From Motacilla alba alba (lineage: Eukaryota > Chordata > Aves > Passeriformes > Motacillidae), in NCBI RefSeq assembly GCF_015832195.1, contig NC_052027.1, positions 3,720,001 to 3,784,000 of the forward strand: 64,000 nt of DNA, written 5' to 3'. Both the position numbers and the translations under genes were made by a program. Shown in pieces: positions 11,736 to 23,275 of the stretch (positions are counted from its first letter, which is position 1; every line of letters begins with the position of its first letter). The notes under the pieces were generated by a model. The model saw only the letters and a program-made list of their open reading frames with translations, had not been told where the DNA came from and did not search any database.

Positions 11736-14007
11736 TTTAAAAAAATCCTTCTTCTAAGAAACATGCAAACATGTGGAAACTCTTCCTCTCTCAGGTCTGT
11801 CCCTGGACAAAGGACGTGGCACAGTTTGGGCGCTGTGGGTGCTACATCACAGCCCAGAGCAGGATCTGTGGTCTGGGGTGGAGGGGATGCTCCTGGTGCT
11901 GGTGCCAGCTATGGATGTGCTTCTGGTGTCTCAGCTGGGCCTCCAGCTGGGCTGGAGCCAGGGGAGCCCCTCCCTCTGTGTGCAGAATTTGCTTTTTTCT
12001 CCATGTCAGGAACGACAGCGATGCTGGAGCAGCAGCACAGCAAAGGCTGGGAATGCTCAGGGGAGCTCCAGGGAGGAACTGTTGCTGTCGATCTGTTAAT
12101 TAAGATTAATGTGCTAGCTGATAAGGATGACTCTGAGCCAATTGCCGTTCCCAGCCAGGATCCTGCAAGGCAGCGAGCAGCACATTCCTGCCTCCTCAGC
12201 AGCTGCAGCCTCTGCCTTGCAGCCTGAGCTCTGGGGCAGAAAGTGGGACCTGCACAGTTCCCTGACTCCTGAGGGCCCCTGGGATCATTTGCTGGTGGGG
12301 TTCTCGAGGACTTGGTCTTGTGCTCTCTTGGCAAAGGAACAGTTTCAGCTTTCCAGAGGGTGTGAAGGCAGAGCTCTGCATCCTCTCCTCCTAGGATTGG
12401 TGTTGAAATTTCTCCACCCAAAAGTGCATGAAATGAGGGGCATCATTGAACAATATATGTGGGTTTTTGGGTTTTTTTCCCTCTCAGGTGGGATCTCTGA
12501 GGAAGCTGGATGTGCCTGGTACAGTGGATGGGATGAATTAGGGCTTGGTTTGCCTTTGCCACAGCTGTCAGTGCAGGATTTTGGAGCAGGGGCTTCTTGC
12601 TGAGCACCACAGCACCCTGTCCCACCTTGGCAAGAGCCTGCTGAATCAACATCTCCACAGTCCCAGAGGGAACCCAAAATGCCAGCAGAGCCACTGAAAC
12701 TGGGACAGCTGCAGGTGAACGTGTGCTCAAGGCTTCAGAGCATCACAGATTGTTGAGGAGATCATTTTAATGTTCTTTACCCACTTCTTTGCTTTAACAG
12801 CCTCCTCATTCCCTTGGTTTCTGTGTCTGGTTCCAGCTGCATTTAAAGGCAGAATTTGTGTAACCAGCCTCATTAAAGCAAACAGATTTTGAGGCCAAAG
12901 CCTCAAAGTTCACCGTTTGGGATAGCATCATTTTATTGGTCAAAGGTAGCAGAGGAAGGAGTGCTCCCTGTGTCCCAGATGAATTTCCCCCTGCTCAGTC
13001 CCCTCCTGCCTTCTCCCCTCCCCACCCTGACTTGCTCCTGCAGCTGCTTTCATTTCCCTGCTGTTGCCCACAAAGGCCTCTGGCCCCGGCCCTAATGAGT
13101 AAGTGTAATTAACCTGTGACACACGCCAGCAGCGCTGGGGACAGGGACAGCGGCCATCCTGCCCTGCTGCCGTGAGATGCAGCCAGGCAGGGACCAGCCT
13201 GAGCTGCCTGGGGCATCACCTCGGGCCGTGGGCAGTATCTGCTGTCATGCAGAACAAAGATTTTGCTGGAATAACACTGCCCTGGGGGAGGAAATGCCAT
13301 TTTCCCTGCCATAAAAGCAACTCACCTTACATCAAAGGGGGAAGCAAATTTATTTATTTTTTTAACTTCGGAGTGGGATATGATTTTGAAGCCTCTGCCG
13401 TCCCACAATTTGTTTTCCTTACAGGCACTGCTTACTGGCCTCACCAGCATCCCCTTCCCACCCTGCTCCTGAGCTCCATCAGTTTCGAAGTTGAGCCAAA
13501 GTCTTCTTGCCCTGAGGGTCTGGAGTCCACACAAAGATGCCCAAATCACATGTGCAGAAGAGACAACCTTATCCCAGCACCCTGCACCCATCAGTACCTC
13601 CTGTGACTGTCAGCTCCCTGCAGACAGAGCAATCTCCTAGCAACCTTGCACTGGCTCTTTGGATGCAGCCTAATTCGGTTTCTGGCCATCCAGAACAAAA
13701 CCTCATGAAGGCATCTGGCAACCAGAGTGACAGACGGGCTGTGGTGGAGTGCTGGAGCATCTGGCATGGTGATTATTTCAGCAAAATCCCTGCTTGGGGC
13801 TGATTTTGAGGGTTTTTATAGTGAGCCTGAGTGTAACATTCAGGTGAGGGCTCTGGAGCATCCTGCTGAGTGCTGGGTCCCACCTACCTGAGCTGGGTGC
13901 TCAAAGGAATGATCGTGGTGCTGGGGAGGGTACTCCTGCTTCTTCCTTTCATCCTTGTTTCCTGGCAAAAAGGAGTGAGAGAATGTGCTGATGGTTGTGA
14001 TGGCAGC

Positions 14008-14042
14008 AAAAAAAAAAAAAAAAAGAGGAAAGAGAGGAGGAG
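14008..14042. repeat. Poly(A) followed by GA-rich purine tract
   Basis: Seventeen A are followed by AG-rich sequence, giving an uninterrupted purine strand. Similar A-then-GA structure occurs at 55.46 kb. Confidence 0.8.
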
Positions 14043-15859
14043 TGAGGAAAAGAGTGGCATTTCTCTAGCCTAGGGGAACAACATATCCAGCTCAAAAAAT
14101 TTGAAAAATTTGGCAGTCTTCCACTGCCAGTAGATTTGTTTGTGATTTGCAGCAGTGGAAGGATTTTAGCCACATCTGCTCTCATGTCTGCAGGTGACTC
14201 ACTGTGATGCCCAGTAACATGCTGGGCACTGGGAGCTGCTTTAGTGGAAAGTTTGAGCACTGCTGTCCTATAGTGCCAAGTTCTGACTTGGACCCCAAAT
14301 TTCCAGCATTTACTGGCTGGTGAGCATTTGGCTCTGGGATCTGAGCACTGGTCTTTACCCGTGCCTCCCGTGCAGGATCCATACAGGCAAAGCAGTAAGT
14401 CTTTCTGAAATAAATTAAATGCTGATGCTCATTTAGAAAGGATTTATAGGAGGCAGCGTGTGGCTCCAGCTGGCAGTGCAGGAATGGAAAGTGGAGCATG
14501 AGGCAGGGATGGGGGCAGGACTGGGGGCTTGGAGTCACCCCATACCCCACAGGGCAGCTGCTGTGGCTGGAGGGTGGCTCTGTACCCTGTGGGGACATGG
14601 CACAGGTCACCACGCTCCTGTTAACAGTGCCCAGCATCGCCCAGGTCCCTGGGAACTGCCTGGAGTTGTGTCAGCGAGTGCTCAGTCTGGGGATGTTAAA
14701 ATTTAAGTGTGAGCCGTTTCCTGTGGAGGGGTGAGAGCCCTTTACTGCTGTCACTGAGCTCAGTCACTCTCACCAGGGATGGCTCGTGCCATTCCTGATC
14801 TGGAATCTCTCCAGAGGTGTCCAAATCCCAGCCCTCTGACCCAGCACCAGCTGAAGATTTTAATTTAAATCCACACACAACATTGGGGTGCAGGGAACGA
14901 CGGGTTTCCCTTGGGCACATCCCAAACTGAAACCTTCAACTAGGGTTTCACCAGCTGGTGCTGGATGCCTGGAGAGTTTTGTGCCCCTCTGCCCCAGCTC
15001 TCCCATCCCTCCATGAAGTGGCCCCGGGTCCAACCCTGCACGCACAGAAAGCTCTGGCACCGGGTGATTCTCCAGAGCTCTGCAGGGGAGGGTTCTCCTC
15101 ACACAGGGCTGTGCTCTGGGGCAGTTTATTCTCTGGTTTTACCCTGCCCTGGCTGCTCACAGAGGGTTTCAGAGAACAAGGGGCCGGTTTCAGATCCTGC
15201 TATTACAACCTCACATTCAAGAATTACTACTACTATTATTTCCAAGGAAACAGGGACTCACACTCGTATCTTTTATGTGATTTCTCACATCCGGAGGTTC
15301 TCACGTGACTTTGCTGCCTATTTTTAGCTCCTCAAACATCTCTGCCAGGATGAAAGCTTTAAAGAAAACCCACCCTTGAAAGGGATGAAACAGGCATTTG
15401 CTTTAATGGTAAATTTGTGACTGTGACCCCCAGAATCCCTGCATTTCAGCAGCCTGGGGAGAGCAGGCAGGAACACCAGGATGCAGTTAACTGTTTCTGT
15501 GTTTGCTGTTACACCCTCCCTCTTCAAACAGCAAAGACTTGTTGTAAAACAGAGCTGTTTCTAGAACCAGATCCACCTACAAGTCATTTAAAAGCCTCCT
15601 ACCTCAATTTTGCAGGTAAAATGTTAGTCTAGCAGGAATTGAGAGGAGGCATTTTCCCCTCCATCTGCTTCTTGGCTGGTTTGGGGGAGGGAAAAAGCCA
15701 CCCTGGCTGTTTTCACTTGCAGCACCCACCTTAGGGTGGGATGGGTGAGGATGGGACCCCTCTGTCCTCGTGGGCTTGGGGTGGCTGTGGGAACCTGCCC
15801 ACTGCAGCACATTGGATGCAAAGCTTGGCATTTCCTTTGGATGCCTCACAGGAAACATC

Positions 15860-16130
15860 CTATTTAAAAAAACCCAGCCATAAATAACACACAGTTGTAC
15901 CCAGCTATTAGAGCCAGAGGAAAATTGTTTGCATTGTCACAAACTTTCATTTCCATTTCTGTCTCAATTTCAGCTTCATTAACACACGCTGACCTGCCTT
16001 ATCAATTACAGCTATTTCTAGTGTGGGCATTTTGGTAATTGGCATCAAAATGTCAGGACAGCCAGTTGGAGCTCTCTGGGTAGAGAAACCTCAGCAGTGC
16101 CTCTCGCTGATTACAAGCTCCAGTAATTAG
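15860..16130. promoter_or_regulatory. AT-rich block, candidate regulatory element
   Basis: This block has no repeat and no open frame, and is clearly more AT-rich than its flanks. It contains several homeodomain-type cores (CATTAAC, TCAATTAC, GGTAATTGG, GTAATTAG) in a short span. Such a cluster is typical of developmental enhancers. Only comparison with other birds could show whether it is conserved. Confidence 0.28.
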
Positions 16131-16381
16131 TGATCAGCAGAGTCCCACCCTCGCTGCCACAGCTGCACAGTCCCCGCGGTGCCACACTGGAAGCAAAGCC
16201 CCAGTGCTCCCTCCCGGGACACCAGGGGTCACTGAGCACAGATCAGGGTGGGATCAGCCCCTCCCTGGCACCCCAGAGCCACACAGAGCTGGGCACGAGC
16301 TCCCCTGGAGGTGGCAAATTTATCCTGGATGAGTCAGGGCTGAATCCGCTCTCCTTCCCCAGCGTGCAGCCCATGGCTCTG

Positions 16382-16511
16382 CTCTGCCTGTTCCTGTCCC
16401 TTTTCTGCTCTGCCTGTTCCAGTCCCTTTTCTGCTCTGCCTGTTCCTGTCCCTTTTCTTCTCTGCCCGTTCCTGTCCCTTTTCTGCTCTGCCTGCTCCTG
16501 TCCCTTTTCTG
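16382..16511. repeat. 26-bp minisatellite, five copies
   Basis: Five direct copies of a 26-base unit, CTCTGCCTGTTCCTGTCCC plus TTTTCTG, lie head to tail with one- to three-base differences (an A for T in copy 2, CCCG in copy 4, GCTCC in copy 5). The plus strand is almost pure pyrimidine with interspersed G. Confidence 0.94.
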
Positions 16512-18639
16512 CTCTGGATTCAGGGCTCTGGAGCTGTCTGAGCTGTTGGGGTATGGTAGAGCCTGTTCCTGGGGGAGGAGGAGGAGGAGGCAGGAGGGGT
16601 TCAGCACCCCAAGGGACTGGCAGCTTGGGGGTGCTGGGCTGTAGGAGGGATGAGCCGGGAGCTGGAACAAGCTCCTGCCAGACAACTAATTGAGGCTGCT
16701 CCAGCAGTGGGAGGTGGAGATTTTATAGGGCCTCTTGGTGTTTGGTTTCCTTTTAACTACTGGTCTTCAGGGCAGAGGCTCTGCTGCCTGCAGGAAGCAC
16801 AGCAGAGCGAGAGGAGCAAGGTTTGGACCCGCCTGTCTGCAGCAGGGCTGTGGTTCGGGGCTGGCAGTAGATGTGGTCCAGGCAGGTCACTGCTGAGCGT
16901 TGCCTCTGCCAAATTTTCTTTTCCCTTGGGAAGCTGGGATGAGGAGAGGCCTCTGCCTCCATCTGAGGGGTTCAGTGCTCTATGTCCCTGCTCTGGAGCC
17001 AGTCTCTTGCAGGGAAGGGGCAGCTCTGAGCTCTGCTGGGCACTGCAGATGTATTTACCTTTCCATGCTGAAACTACAAGGCTGTGGAGACCTGGTGACC
17101 CCGTGTCACACGCTGCCCTGCCAGAGGGACAGGGCTAATTGAGACGTGACAGCCTGTGAAAACAAACTTCTCCTCAGAGGTCAAGAAGGCAGAGCTGATG
17201 AACAGATGCAAAGCCTGACACTTGGAGAAGCTCCTGGAAGAGCATCACAAACAAGGGAAGGTGCATCCCAGCCGTGGCTTCACTGGGCTGGGTGCTTCTC
17301 TGCGCAGACAGGGAATTTGGGCAAATGCCTGGCAAAGCCTTGGGGTTTTTGGGTTGGCTGGTTCCTGGGAGAAGCCTCCAAGGGCACAGAAAGGCTGCAG
17401 GGGCACTGGCTGAAGCAGGCAGGTAACACAGATCATCAGGTGATTTGGGAGGGGAGGATGAGTGGGTGATGGGAGAGCAATCCTGAGCACCCAGAGCAAC
17501 CCTGAACTGCTCGTGTCTGAATTAAAATGGAATGAGAGGAACTGTCTGGCCGAGGTGGATTAAGTGTGTGCGCCTGTATTTCCCTTCAGGAGCAAAAAAA
17601 GCACAAACAAACTCGAGCTAACAAAAAGCTGCCAACATTTTGAAATGAGGCAAGGCTATAATTCTCAAAAACAGCCTGACCCATGGGGTGCAGGGGGACC
17701 TGTGCCAGCTGCCCTCTCCCAGCAGCAGCAGCAGCCTGAGCACAGCCGGTACCCAGCAGCCTGTTATCAGGGTGACATCCCAGAGATAAATGACTCCCAT
17801 TACTGCCTTCATTCCCGGGCAGTCCCCTGAGGCACAGCCCCGACAGGGTGACCGAGGTGCTCAGGGCTCTTCCCAGCAAATCCTCCCGGCTCTGCCTGTT
17901 CCTGCAGGTGGGGCTTGCAAGGGCTCTGAAAATCTGAGCCACGCTCTGGGAGAGAGCTGAGGCTGCTGCAGTGTTTCACCAAGAGCAAACCTGCTGCCAG
18001 GATCCCCTGGACGGGGAGAGAACATTTGTGCCTGGCCCTTCTGGAGGGGTTTTTGTGGCACCTCGCTCTGCTCAGGTTTCACAGCTGGGCAGGGGCAGTG
18101 AGATGCCATGGCACGCTGTGGTGCTGTGCTCTGCAGCCATCAGAAACACGCCGGCTGCTCTGTTTTAATCTTTTCCCGTTATTTGCCTCCATTCCTCACC
18201 TTGTCTTCCTGTTTGCTGTGCCCCACAATGACCTTTCTCACCCGCTGGGGCAGGAGAGCAGGTAAAACTGGCCCCTCTGCAAAAGGCACAGTGGAGTTTG
18301 GGCTTGGTACCATCAGCACAGGTGGGAAATGGCTTTGGGGTGAAATCATCCTCACAACGACCGGGTTTCACAAATATCCCATTGTGCCTGGAACTGGTGT
18401 GAATTTGTGCAAAGTCCTTTATGGAGGTAGGTGCTCTAATTCTAGGAATAGAGATGCTTCCTGCACAAACGTGGGTGCAGAGAGCCTGACTTTCTGATCC
18501 CTCCTCTGCCTCAAGACACCCCACGAGAGGCTGTACATGAGCAAGCTGGGCTCAGAACCAGCACCCAGTTCTGCTGCCAGCCAGGGGTGCAGGCTTGGCT
18601 CCCCACCCCAGGGGTTGGCCCCACATCTGGGGGATGCGG
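16512..18639. other. Unique non-coding sequence, no gene seen
   Basis: GC-rich unique DNA with many short overlapping open frames and no recognisable protein. A GGAGGAGGAGG run lies at about 16574-16588. Nothing else is supported. Confidence 0.55.
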
Positions 18640-18960
18640 AGAGTTCAGAGATGTGATCTGAGTGGTTTCATTCTATTGCTCATGAGCTCTGAATAGCTGC
18701 TTTAGACACCCTTGACCTTCTGCTGCAGAACAGATCAAAGCCAATCTGTCTGTAGTGATATACTTTATCTGATTCAAAGGGGAAGCATCCAATGAAGCTC
18801 TTGTTTTGAAAACATTATTTTACGTCGTGCCCCATTAAATTGTTGACATGTTGCCCTCTGGCTATTTGGCATTAGTTATACTCAAACACTATCTACAGCC
18901 TTAATCTAATTTCTCCTTTCCTCATCTTTATTCCTTGATCTTCATATTACACTGCTTAAC
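18640..18960. promoter_or_regulatory. AT-rich block with TCF/LEF-type site
   Basis: This AT-rich, repeat-free block holds a perfect TCF/LEF consensus word AGATCAAAG at 18732-18740, a GATA-type CTTTATCTGAT and several ATTA cores. It has no open frame worth calling. The motif mix resembles an embryonic enhancer responding to Wnt signalling, but each short motif is expected by chance somewhere in 64 kb. Confidence 0.3.
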
Positions 18961-20199
18961 AAATCTGTTCAAGGGCAAAATTGTTTCAAGACGGGGTTTG
19001 ATAAGCTGGGAAAGGGCTGCAGAGCCGGGCAGGAATTGTGTCTCAGTCCCAGGCACTGGAATTCTGAGCAGCCAGAAGGGGCCTGGTTTATCTAAACTTT
19101 GCTCCTTCCCTGCACGAGCTCAGATTTGTGCTGGTCACGAGCTGTGCCAGGAGGGGTTTGTGGTTTGTGCCATTGATGGATATCTGACTTTGGGGTGGTT
19201 TTTGTGCCCTTCCCTTTGAGGAGCTGCAGAGCTGTGTGGGTGCTGTGGGACAGGCTCTGTGCCATGTCCCCGTGGGTGGCACTGCTCCAGGGAAGGTTGG
19301 CTTGTTCTTCTTCACAGCTTGTGCTACAGCTCTTCAGGCTGGATCACCCACACGTTTCAGCAAATCCCCCGCTGGCTCAGGGGTGTTGGTGGGGCTCTGT
19401 GCCCCTCCTGAGCCCTGCCAGTCCTGTCCTTTGGTGACATATTGCTGGGCTGCTGCTGAAGGAATCATTTCCTCAGCAGGGCTGGACCCCAGTTGCCATC
19501 ATTTTTGGTGTAAATCCACTAAGAAATCAGCAGGGAGAAAGAGGATACAGTGCCTTCCAGCCACTGAACCACCAGTGAGGAGGAAGGGCCTTTTGCTACC
19601 ACCCCTCCAAGCTGCTCCATGCCTTGGAGGGTTTATGCTGGGTATTGAGTCATATTTATTCTGTGCTCCTTTGTGATAAGCCAGAGGATTTGGTGGGGAA
19701 TTTGGGAAAAGTGAGCCCTGCTGTGCTGGAAGTGTGCTGGATGCTCTCACTCTTTGCCTTGCAAGTCTAGATTGGAACCAGGTGAAAAAACGTGCTCACA
19801 AAGCAGCCAGTGGGAAAAAAAAATAGCTTGATTTTAAAAGTGTTTCATTTTGAAAAAGGGAAGAAAAGCTAAACAATCAGTGCTGGTAAAATTTTCCATC
19901 ACTATCCTTTTCATGCAATAGGACTTTTCCCGTGCTCCAAAGCTCCAGCCCCTGGGAAACAGCTTTCATTAGAGGAGCATGGAAAAGGTCCTCAGAAGTG
20001 GACCAAGGGTTTATAAATTTGAAACAAGAGTTTTCATTAAATCCTTTCCCACCTTTGTAGTCCTTTCTATGGGGGTTAGAGTGGATCCTCCCTGTGCTGG
20101 CCAAGTCATCACCCCCAAAAATCTACAACAGCAGGCATCTGTGTGGAATTCTCCAAATAACAACCTGTCAGAGCCTTTAGAGCTTCAGACAGGGATCCT
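18961..20199. other. Unique non-coding sequence, no gene seen
   Basis: I see no gene or repeat element. Open frames are short and overlap on both strands. An A-rich stretch lies near 19815. Confidence 0.5.
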
Positions 20200-20640
20200 A
20201 GCGATTTTTCTAGGAGTAAAATATAAATTTATACTTTCTGTTTCTAGTAAACTGTCATGGGAACAAAAAAATAATAGCCCCTGACAAGATAAGAAGACCC
20301 AAGATGTTGAAAAATCCTTCAGCAATACAAAGAGCTGAATGAAACCCCAACAAACTGGACATGTTTAGCACCAGCTCATCTCTTTCTGACATCCAAGCAG
20401 TTGGAAATATAGCTATAATTAAAAGGATTTGCAAAGCCAGCATAACACTAAGAAGACTATTTGACATTATTTTTATAATGAACTTTAGTATTTACACTAT
20501 TGCAGCAGCAATCCAAATAAATGTTCGTGGTTTATCTCTTTTCTGCCTCCAGTACATTGACTGTGGTTAAACAGCTATATTTATCAGTGCAATGCTGGCT
20601 ATAAAAATGAAAGAAACAAACTATAAAATGTCCAGTGAAG
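20200..20640. promoter_or_regulatory. AT-rich block, candidate regulatory element
   Basis: About 440 bases of strongly AT-rich DNA contain no tandem repeat, many AAAT/TTTA words and CAATCC, AGCTATAATTAAA and GATAAG motifs. The short open frames on either strand are composition effects. The block has the texture of deeply conserved vertebrate non-coding elements. It stands just upstream of a CR1 fragment that marks the return to ordinary DNA. Confidence 0.3.
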
Positions 20641-20792
20641 CTGTGTTTTTCTTTAGGTGGGTGGGTACATGGGCAGTTCATAATTCTGGGGGTGGTAGCC
20701 ACCTTTATTGCACGTGGACAATGCCATCTACAGTGATGGCCCAGATTTACAGGGGTTTTTAAGACTCAGAAGCAACAGATATGTGTTTACCA

Positions 20793-20910
20793 GGATCATA
20801 AAATGGCTGGGGCTGGAAGGGCCCTTAAAGATCATGTGGTTGCAAGCCCCTGCCGTGGTCAGGGATGTCACTCACTGCACCACAGCTGCTTGGGAAGCCC
20901 TGTCCTCCCT
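20793..20910 (-). mobile_element. CR1 LINE 3'-end fragment
   Basis: The sequence reads as the reverse complement of the avian CR1 3' end. It begins with ATCATAAAATGG, then GGCTGGAAGGGCCCTTAAAG, ATCATGTGGTT, CCCCTGCCGTGG and CAGGGATGTCACTCACT, and ends near AAGCCCTGTCC. These match, in order, the words found in CR1 tails in many birds. The fragment is heavily mutated and 5'-truncated, which is usual for CR1. It is the best evidence for avian origin together with the copy at 50.2 kb. Confidence 0.85.
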
Positions 20911-22889
20911 GTGTGGAGAGGCAAACATAGGCAGGTACATCTGGGTACCTGCTGGGTGACCCTGCCTTCCTGATGGGAATGGAGAACATGAGGCTGACTG
21001 TAACTCTGCTTTTTTAAAGACTGAATCCTTCACCTGATGTAAAGGGGAAACGCTGCTGCAGAGACAAGAATGAAGATCAGCTCCAAAACCAAAAAAAGAG
21101 CAAAAAAGGCCCCAGAAGAAGAGTAAGGAGCCAGATCCCAAAAGAACACAATGGTTTAGATGGCTTCTGACTCCACAGGTTCTCTGTGCAACAAAATGCC
21201 AGAAAAGTAAAGATAAAGATCATTCTGCACTCCTTACACTCTGCCTAATTCTGTAATGGTCTGTGGTGAATGGTCCATGGCTCTGCTCTTGAAGTGATGG
21301 TTCTGGTTGGGGTTGAACATCCTTTGCTTTCATCCAGGAATTTCTCTTGAGCTGTGGCCCTGGAGGGTCCCTGTTATGGCTTTGCAGGAGCCTGTCCCCA
21401 CACGAGGAGCAGAGAGAGTCCAGGCTCTCACAGGGCTGGGCAAGCACACAAATACGTGGGGGTGTTTGGAAAGGAAAAAAAAAAAAAAAGTAAAAAAAAA
21501 TAATTGTTGTAGAGTGCCTGGTTGAGTTACAGTAAATCTTAGGAAGCAAGAGCAGAGGGCAGCTCCTTACATCTGGGTTAAAACTAATTGATCACTTTCC
21601 CCCAGCACACAGACCTGTCTTTATACTGAGCCTGTAAAGAAAAGTTCCCTGAAAGTCACCGGAGACAAATAATCCTTCAGGAGTCAGTGCTGACACAGAA
21701 TTACATTTTCAGTCATTTTTCAGTTGTATGCGTCTCCATCCTGTCACATTAGTTTGCTAACACTTCCAATGCAACAATGAGACAAACAGAGCATTGTGCT
21801 GGTCCAAGCCAAACATTCATCTCTGCTTGGCACGGGTTCAACAGGCCTGTCAAAACTGCTGGCGAGCTGGCCAAAGCTCATTAAGTGGTTGGATGCATAT
21901 TTAGCATGGAAAAGAGCTTTACCCAGGGCTCTGAGTAATGTGTGGAGTGAGCGGGCAGGAAAGAGGAGGGATGGTGGGAAGGAGAGAGCAGGATGTATTC
22001 CTCGTGGATTGTACCTGAGCTGGAATAAAAGAATAATGTAAATATCTATTGAGGGAACATATTTCAAGGCAGAACAGAAGTGAATTGCAAAATCCCCGGG
22101 CCCAAGGCCAACCTTAAATGTGTCTCAGAAGAGACATCGACGTTACCGCTCCTCGATGTGCGTGAAGTTCAGGGATGGTTTCCTTGGGATGGGAGCTGAT
22201 CTGCTGGCCTGAGCTTTCCTTCCCAGCTTGGTGGGTTTGGAGAGGTCTGACCAGAGGATTCCCTTGCACTCTGACTTCACCAAAGTCCACAGAAGAATCT
22301 GGATTTTGGGAATGCAGCATGAGCCAGTGTAGAGCATCCCGAGGTGCTGGCAGGAGCCTGGCTCAGCCCCCCGCGCTCTGGCACAGCTGTTAGCAGCTGG
22401 TGAAGCATTTCCTCAGGAGGAGACAAATTAGGAGAGAGATTTAATTGCAGAGCCTGAATGTTTGTGTTGCCTTCTGGTGTTGAGCTGATGTCAAGGAAAG
22501 AATGATCAGGGTACAAGTGGCACTTCCCAACTTGCCCAATATCCCTTGCCTTTGCTTTCTGGACTGCTCAGTTTCTGTACATCTCTGCAGCAGACTTTTC
22601 AACCTGCAGGAATGCTGCTGATTTTCACAGGCAAATGGTCAAATATTACAGAAATTTACCTCCAAACGTGTATACACACGACAGAAAAATTCCTTTCCTT
22701 CTTCATGTATCTATGTTCATATATCAGTGTCCGCATAAATCTGGGTTTCCTAAATTCATGCCTAAAACTCCCAGCAGTGTTCCATTGAGTGCTCCCTCTT
22801 GGACAAGGAACAATGAAAAGCAAAAAAACCTACATGTTGCGGAGGGGGGGGAAGAGAGAGAAAATCTTACTACTTAAGAAATAAATTTT
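20911..22889. other. Unique non-coding sequence, no gene seen
   Basis: No gene is supported. An A-rich tract interrupted by GT lies at about 21474-21503, and a run of eight or more G at about 22838-22848. Nothing else stands out. Confidence 0.5.
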
Positions 22890-23060
22890 TCTGTGTGCAC
22901 TGAGATGATCCAGTATGAAGGCAAATAATTAAGATGCTGGAATTGAGAAATCCTTTATTACAGATGAAGAAAGAAGCCATTCATGGACTAATTAACAGAA
23001 TGCTTCAAGCAAATGTTAATGATTAACCGATTGAGTATTTAAAGGTGTGGTTTGTTTTAA
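22890..23060. promoter_or_regulatory. AT-rich block with clustered ATTA cores
   Basis: The block packs AATAATTAAG, CTAATTAACAG, TTAATGATTAACC and a GAGTATTTAAAGG word into 170 bases with no repeat or coding frame. Multiple homeodomain-type sites in such a short span suggest an enhancer. It ends about 90 bases before the splice-flanked exon candidate at 23.15 kb. Confidence 0.28.
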
Positions 23061-23152
23061 ACCTAGCACCTCTGATTGCTTGCTTGCTTGCACACTTGCA
23101 AACAATTGCTCTTTCATTCAGCTTGTCTTCTTCCCCCACCTTTTTCCTCTAG

Positions 23153-23275
23153 CTATAAGTTCTTGCAGGGCCTTGGAAGGGATCCTTTAGTTTACAGTGA
23201 TGCCTATCCTGATCTGTGTAAGAAATTCAGGATCATCCAGGACCGAGGTCTCTGCCAGGATCTATCCTTACCCAG
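23153..23275 (+). other. Candidate internal exon, 123 nt
   Basis: A good pyrimidine tract (CTTCTTCCCCCACC, TTTTTCCTCTAG) ends at an AG acceptor at 23151-23152. A CAG/GTGAGC donor follows at 23276. The 123 bases between are a multiple of three and remain open in one frame, encoding 40 complete codons that begin YKFLQGLGRDPLVYS and end CQDLSLP. The phase is symmetrical, so inclusion or skipping would keep a reading frame. I do not recognise the peptide. It could be a coding exon of a gene spanning the window, an exon of a long non-coding RNA, or a chance pairing of splice-like sites. Confidence 0.28.

Larger units (their letters stand above)
9573..15859. other. Unique non-coding sequence, no gene seen
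   Basis: I see no gene. Open frames up to about 170 codons occur in GC-rich stretches near 12 kb, but several frames on both strands are open over the same bases. That indicates composition rather than coding. Low-complexity T- and A-tracts are listed separately. A short AT-rich patch with overlapping TTAATTAA and ATTAATG words near 12095-12115 could hold homeodomain sites. Confidence 0.55.

Noticed and set aside
16599..16625. RE1/NRSF-like word TTCAGCACC followed by GGACTGGCAG
   Set aside because: The left half-site matches, but the right half is mismatched and the spacing is not canonical, so it is below what I would call.
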